Source of the DNA: JBAYJY01 sp041664945
GTDB taxonomy: Bacteria > UBP15 > UBA6099
Reading direction: 5' to 3'
Assembly: GCA_041664945.1 (NCBI GenBank)
Contig: JBAYJY010000002.1
Span: forward strand, 1 to 64,000
DNA length: 64,000 bases
Shown here: positions 61,754-64,000 of the stretch, in pieces
Layout: the number at the start of each line of letters is the position of its first letter
How positions within the stretch are numbered: position 1 is the stretch's first letter
The notes under the pieces: generated by a model
What the model saw: only the letters and a program-made list of their open reading frames with translations
Databases searched by the model: none
What the model was told of the DNA's origin: nothing
Made by a program: the position numbers and the translations under genes

Positions 61754-63187
61754 ATGAAGACAATTAAGGCAAAGCTGGCGATATTTGCCCTTTTATTCCT
61801 CTCGCTCTGCCCGGTTATATCAGGCGGATGCGCGAAAAAAATACCGGCTGAACGTACGAAAGCCTCGGATGCCAAGCCAGCGGCGGCCTTGATTGTTGAC
61901 GGCGAACGGATTAACGATGCGTTTTTCAAATATGAATATCTACGATTCAAACTGCTGTATGAAAAATACGGCGGAGTGAAGTTCGACAACTACCCGGCCG
62001 TTATGCGCCTGAAGTCGCAAGTGGCAGATGTCCTTATAGCGCAGCAGATATTTTTAAATGAAGCGCGAAAGCAGTCAATTACAGCGTCTGACGCGGAGGT
62101 TGATGAGCAGATTGAGACGGAGATGGATGGTTTAATCGGCCCGGCCGAGGGCGCAAAGGGGAACGGCGCGCCGAAGGATCGAATGAAAAGAATGCGCGCT
62201 GAACTTAAGAAGCAGGGCATATCATACGATGCTTTTTTAACTACGATAAGACGCGGGATAATTCAGAACAAAGCTGTTGCCGAAATATCGGGAGAGCTTG
62301 CTCTTGAATCGGGAAGAAAGGCGAAAGCCGATGCGGAGGAAGTGATAGGGAAGCTGAAAAATGGCGCGAAATTCGAGGATCTGGCGAAGCAATATTCGCA
62401 GGACGAAGCGACTCGCTTGAAGGGCGGCGACCTTGGACGCATGAAAAAAGGAACGCTGCCGGCGGAGTTCGAATCGGCGGCTCTGAGCATGGCGCCGGGC
62501 GCGTTTACGGAGACGCCGGTGGAAACCGCGGGCGGCCTTCACGTGATTCAATTGCTCGAAAAGGAAGGCGACATATACCGGGCGCGGCACATATATTTTC
62601 TCGTGAAATCCGGAAATGCAATCGCCGGCGAATGGGTTAGAAATGAACGCGAGAGCGGGAAACACAAGATAGATATCACCGATCCCGAATTGAACGCATA
62701 CCGGTATCTTTACGGCAGCGTTTTCAACACCGGGTCCGGGAAGGCGAATTTTAACGGCGCCATCGCGCTCTATAATAAAGCCATAGATTCAGATCCGTCC
62801 AATCCTTACCTGTATTTTGAATTAGGCAGAATTTACGAGTTGAAAAACGCAAAATCGGAGCTTGAAAAAAAGCGCAACTCGAAGGCGCCTGCCGCGAATG
62901 GAGATGATAGCAAGGCGTTTTTGAACGAAGCGCTGCGTTATTACAAAAAGGCCGAGGGGGCGGCGGAAAAGAAGAATATCACCGACCCATTGCTGCTTAT
63001 CAGCGTTGCTAAAACGCAAAAGAAACTGGGCGACAACAAGTCTGCGGAAGCGAACTATATCCGCGCGGTTGAAAAAGCGGCTGGAAACGAACAGTATCTC
63101 AAAACGATAAAAGAAGGCCTTTCAGGATACAGTTCTGAAGCGGCAAAGAAAGCGCTCGAACAAACGAATGAACTAATGGCGAAATAA
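61754..63187 (+). CDS. Lipoprotein SurA/PpiD-like foldase with rearranged parvulin domain and TPRs (paralogue)
   Basis: Start at the ATG at 61754 with AAGGTG upstream; the longer frame from 61661 runs back through the terminator. The 477-residue protein has a lipobox ISGGC (Cys about 22) and so is a lipoprotein, unlike its paralogue. Next, a SurA_N-like region (VDGERINDAFFKYEYLRFKLLYEKYGG), parvulin core (EEVIGKLKNGAKFEDLAKQYS, KGGDLGRM, GLHVIQLLE with His 263), and immediately after it YRARHIYFLVKSG (His 279), the strand that normally opens a parvulin domain. TPR-like repeats (FNGAIALYNKAIDSDPSNPYLYFELGRIYE and a second) end the protein. Likely a periplasmic folding factor; whether the prolyl isomerase works is open. 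Confidence 0.8.
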   Translation: MKTIKAKLAIFALLFLSLCPVISGGCAKKIPAERTKASDAKPAAALIVDGERINDAFFKYEYLRFKLLYEKYGGVKFDNYPAVMRLKSQVADVLIAQQIFLNEARKQSITASDAEVDEQIETEMDGLIGPAEGAKGNGAPKDRMKRMRAELKKQGISYDAFLTTIRRGIIQNKAVAEISGELALESGRKAKADAEEVIGKLKNGAKFEDLAKQYSQDEATRLKGGDLGRMKKGTLPAEFESAALSMAPGAFTETPVETAGGLHVIQLLEKEGDIYRARHIYFLVKSGNAIAGEWVRNERESGKHKIDITDPELNAYRYLYGSVFNTGSGKANFNGAIALYNKAIDSDPSNPYLYFELGRIYELKNAKSELEKKRNSKAPAANGDDSKAFLNEALRYYKKAEGAAEKKNITDPLLLISVAKTQKKLGDNKSAEANYIRAVEKAAGNEQYLKTIKEGLSGYSSEAAKKALEQTNELMAK

Positions 63188-63271
63188 GCTGGCGGTTCGC
63201 TAAAACAATATGTCTCGATATCAGAAATTATTTTGTAATCAGCATAAATTCTTGTTCTTGAGGAAAACTCG

Positions 63272-63730
63272 ATGAAGCAGATTCCGAATCCACGAAAAAC
63301 ATTCGGCGTTATTTTCATCGCCATGTTCCTGTCATGCGCTCTTTATGCTTTTCTCGGCAACGTAATAGCCGGACACAGAGTTCCGGCTGAAGGCAATGGC
63401 GTGGAAACAATAAAGTTGATTTTTTCGATAGCCGCCGCGGGCGCTTTTTTATTCGGTCTGCAATGGCCGCGATTCGCTTTGACGGAAGAGAAGCTGCGCT
63501 CGAAGGGTAACAGGGCGGAGGCAATGAAGCTGGTTCAGAAAACTGCGATCAATTCGCTTGCCTGTATTGAGTCTGTCGCGATATTTGGCCTTATGTGGTC
63601 GTTCATTGCATCCGAAGTGAAGCAGCTTCCGTATTCGTCCGGCTTTGCGATGCTTACGATGCTGTATTTGCGGATGCAGATAAACGGATATTTTGATAAG
63701 GTTGAAAGCCTTTTCCCCATGGATAAATAG
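63272..63730 (+). CDS. Small integral membrane protein of unknown function
   Basis: 152 residues with four predicted membrane helices: TFGVIFIAMFLSCALYAFLG (about 10-29), IKLIFSIAAAGAFLFGLQW (about 47), INSLACIESVAIFGLMWSFI (about 92) and FAMLTMLYLRMQINGYF (about 122). A conserved-looking Glu lies within the third helix (CIESVAIFG), a place where proton- or ion-binding carboxylates are found in the c-ring of ATP synthases, but the helix order differs and I do not claim that relation. Start ATG with GAGGAAAAC before it. It sits between the second foldase and another exported protein. Confidence 0.65.
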   Translation: MKQIPNPRKTFGVIFIAMFLSCALYAFLGNVIAGHRVPAEGNGVETIKLIFSIAAAGAFLFGLQWPRFALTEEKLRSKGNRAEAMKLVQKTAINSLACIESVAIFGLMWSFIASEVKQLPYSSGFAMLTMLYLRMQINGYFDKVESLFPMDK

Positions 63731-63780
63731 ATATATAATTCTTTGAAGTCAGGGCCGGATCATTTTAGGAGGTTTTAATA

Positions 63781-64000
63781 ATGAAAAGGAAGTTTGCATT
63801 GGTATTTGCGGCGTTCATGATATTTACGCTTCAAGCGTCGGCGAGCGCGGCGTCGGTGAAGATAGTTGTAGCCCCGGGCGCGAAGCCGTGCATTCTGCAT
63901 GGAGTAGGCGTTCTCGAGAACAAGCTTAAGGCGTCAGGTTTCGACACTCAACGCGTCGAGCAGTTAAAATCGGGAGAGAATGTCGAAGCGATAGTGATAG
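63781..64000 (+). CDS. Exported protein, N-terminal part only (unknown)
   Basis: 73 codons are seen before the window ends. AGGAGG stands eight bases before the ATG, an almost ideal ribosome site. A signal peptide, MKRKFALVFAAFMIFTLQAS plus ASA, is followed by VKIVVAPGAKPCILHGVG, then a helix with VLENKLKASGFDTQRV. This beta-alpha beginning is of Rossmann-like or glycosidase N-terminal type, but the family cannot be named from so short a piece. A TATAAT box at 63734-63739 might be its promoter -10 element. Confidence 0.75.
   Translation, partial: MKRKFALVFAAFMIFTLQASASAASVKIVVAPGAKPCILHGVGVLENKLKASGFDTQRVEQLKSGENVEAIVI

Noticed and set aside
63272..63730. ATP synthase subunit c-like protein
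   Set aside because: There is a Glu inside a helix, but four helices with wrong order and no Gly-rich packing motif; no other ATP synthase gene is near.

Overview
The window reads as the chromosome of an uncultivated, Gram-negative (diderm) bacterium with moderately high GC. The outer-membrane inference rests on several genes: SurA/PpiD-type periplasmic chaperones, a LolA-like protein, a predicted TolQ/ExbB plus ExbD/MotB proton-channel pair, lipoproteins and large secreted proteins. Protein make-up (type I dockerin, WG repeats, Cys-rich DDxN repeats, RCC1 propeller, PilZ, class III cyclases, translin family) resembles deep-branching environmental lineages such as PVC-like or other candidate phyla. 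I cannot name the phylum from sequence alone. No rRNA, tRNA, CRISPR array, prophage or transposase gene was seen. Coding density is high, and the few long gaps hold palindromic interspersed repeats.

Layout. 1-594: end of a hybrid histidine kinase. 0.65-6.4 kb: secreted CE15-like esterase and a 1430-residue dockerin/fibronectin-like protein. 6.4-7.0 kb: repeat-bearing gap. 7.0-10.0 kb: a degenerate type IIG-like methylase, divergent from a translin-family protein. 10.1-16.8 kb: glycosyltransferase-like membrane protein with TPRs, GH2 glycosidase, membrane protein, inositol-monophosphatase-family enzyme, WG-repeat protein. 17.1-23.2 kb: a 2027-residue subtilase with Cys-rich and RCC1 repeats. 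23.3-25.2 kb: LolA-like protein and PilZ protein. 25.3-29.5 kb: ABC exporter operon with its own promoter and terminator. 29.7-34.5 kb: four-gene operon of two class III cyclases flanking two paralogous membrane proteins. 34.7-37.1 kb: minus-strand operon with a stalk-domain/ExbB-like fusion, its ExbD/MotB-like partner, DUF2007 and SRPBCC proteins. 37.4-41.2 kb: GPH sugar symporter, molybdopterin oxidoreductase, amidohydrolase. 41.4-45.6 kb: rdgB, a Rel/SpoT homologue, thpR, a methyltransferase. 45.6-51.9 kb: mixed small genes (coiled coil, lipoprotein, HAD, orphan LeuA-regulatory-like domain, SDR, cysteine-cluster protein, PIG-L deacetylase, creatininase family). 52.1-53.0 kb: rplM-rpsI behind a near-perfect sigma70 promoter. 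53.2-58.8 kb: argC-argJ-argD-argF-ruvB. 58.8-64.0 kb: LolA-like protein, two paralogous parvulin-type foldases and two unknown envelope proteins.

The most interesting candidates are: (1) a cyclase pair whose active-site residues are split so that one subunit keeps the metal-binding Asps and the other keeps the transition-state Asn/Arg; (2) a pair of foldases in which the parvulin first strand (ARHI) lies after the last strand, as if circularly permuted; (3) a fusion of a copper-amine-oxidase-N-like stalk domain to a TolQ/ExbB-like channel; (4) a full-length Eco57I/PglX-like protein that has lost its SAM and NPPY motifs. All functional statements are from reading the sequence; no database search was run.
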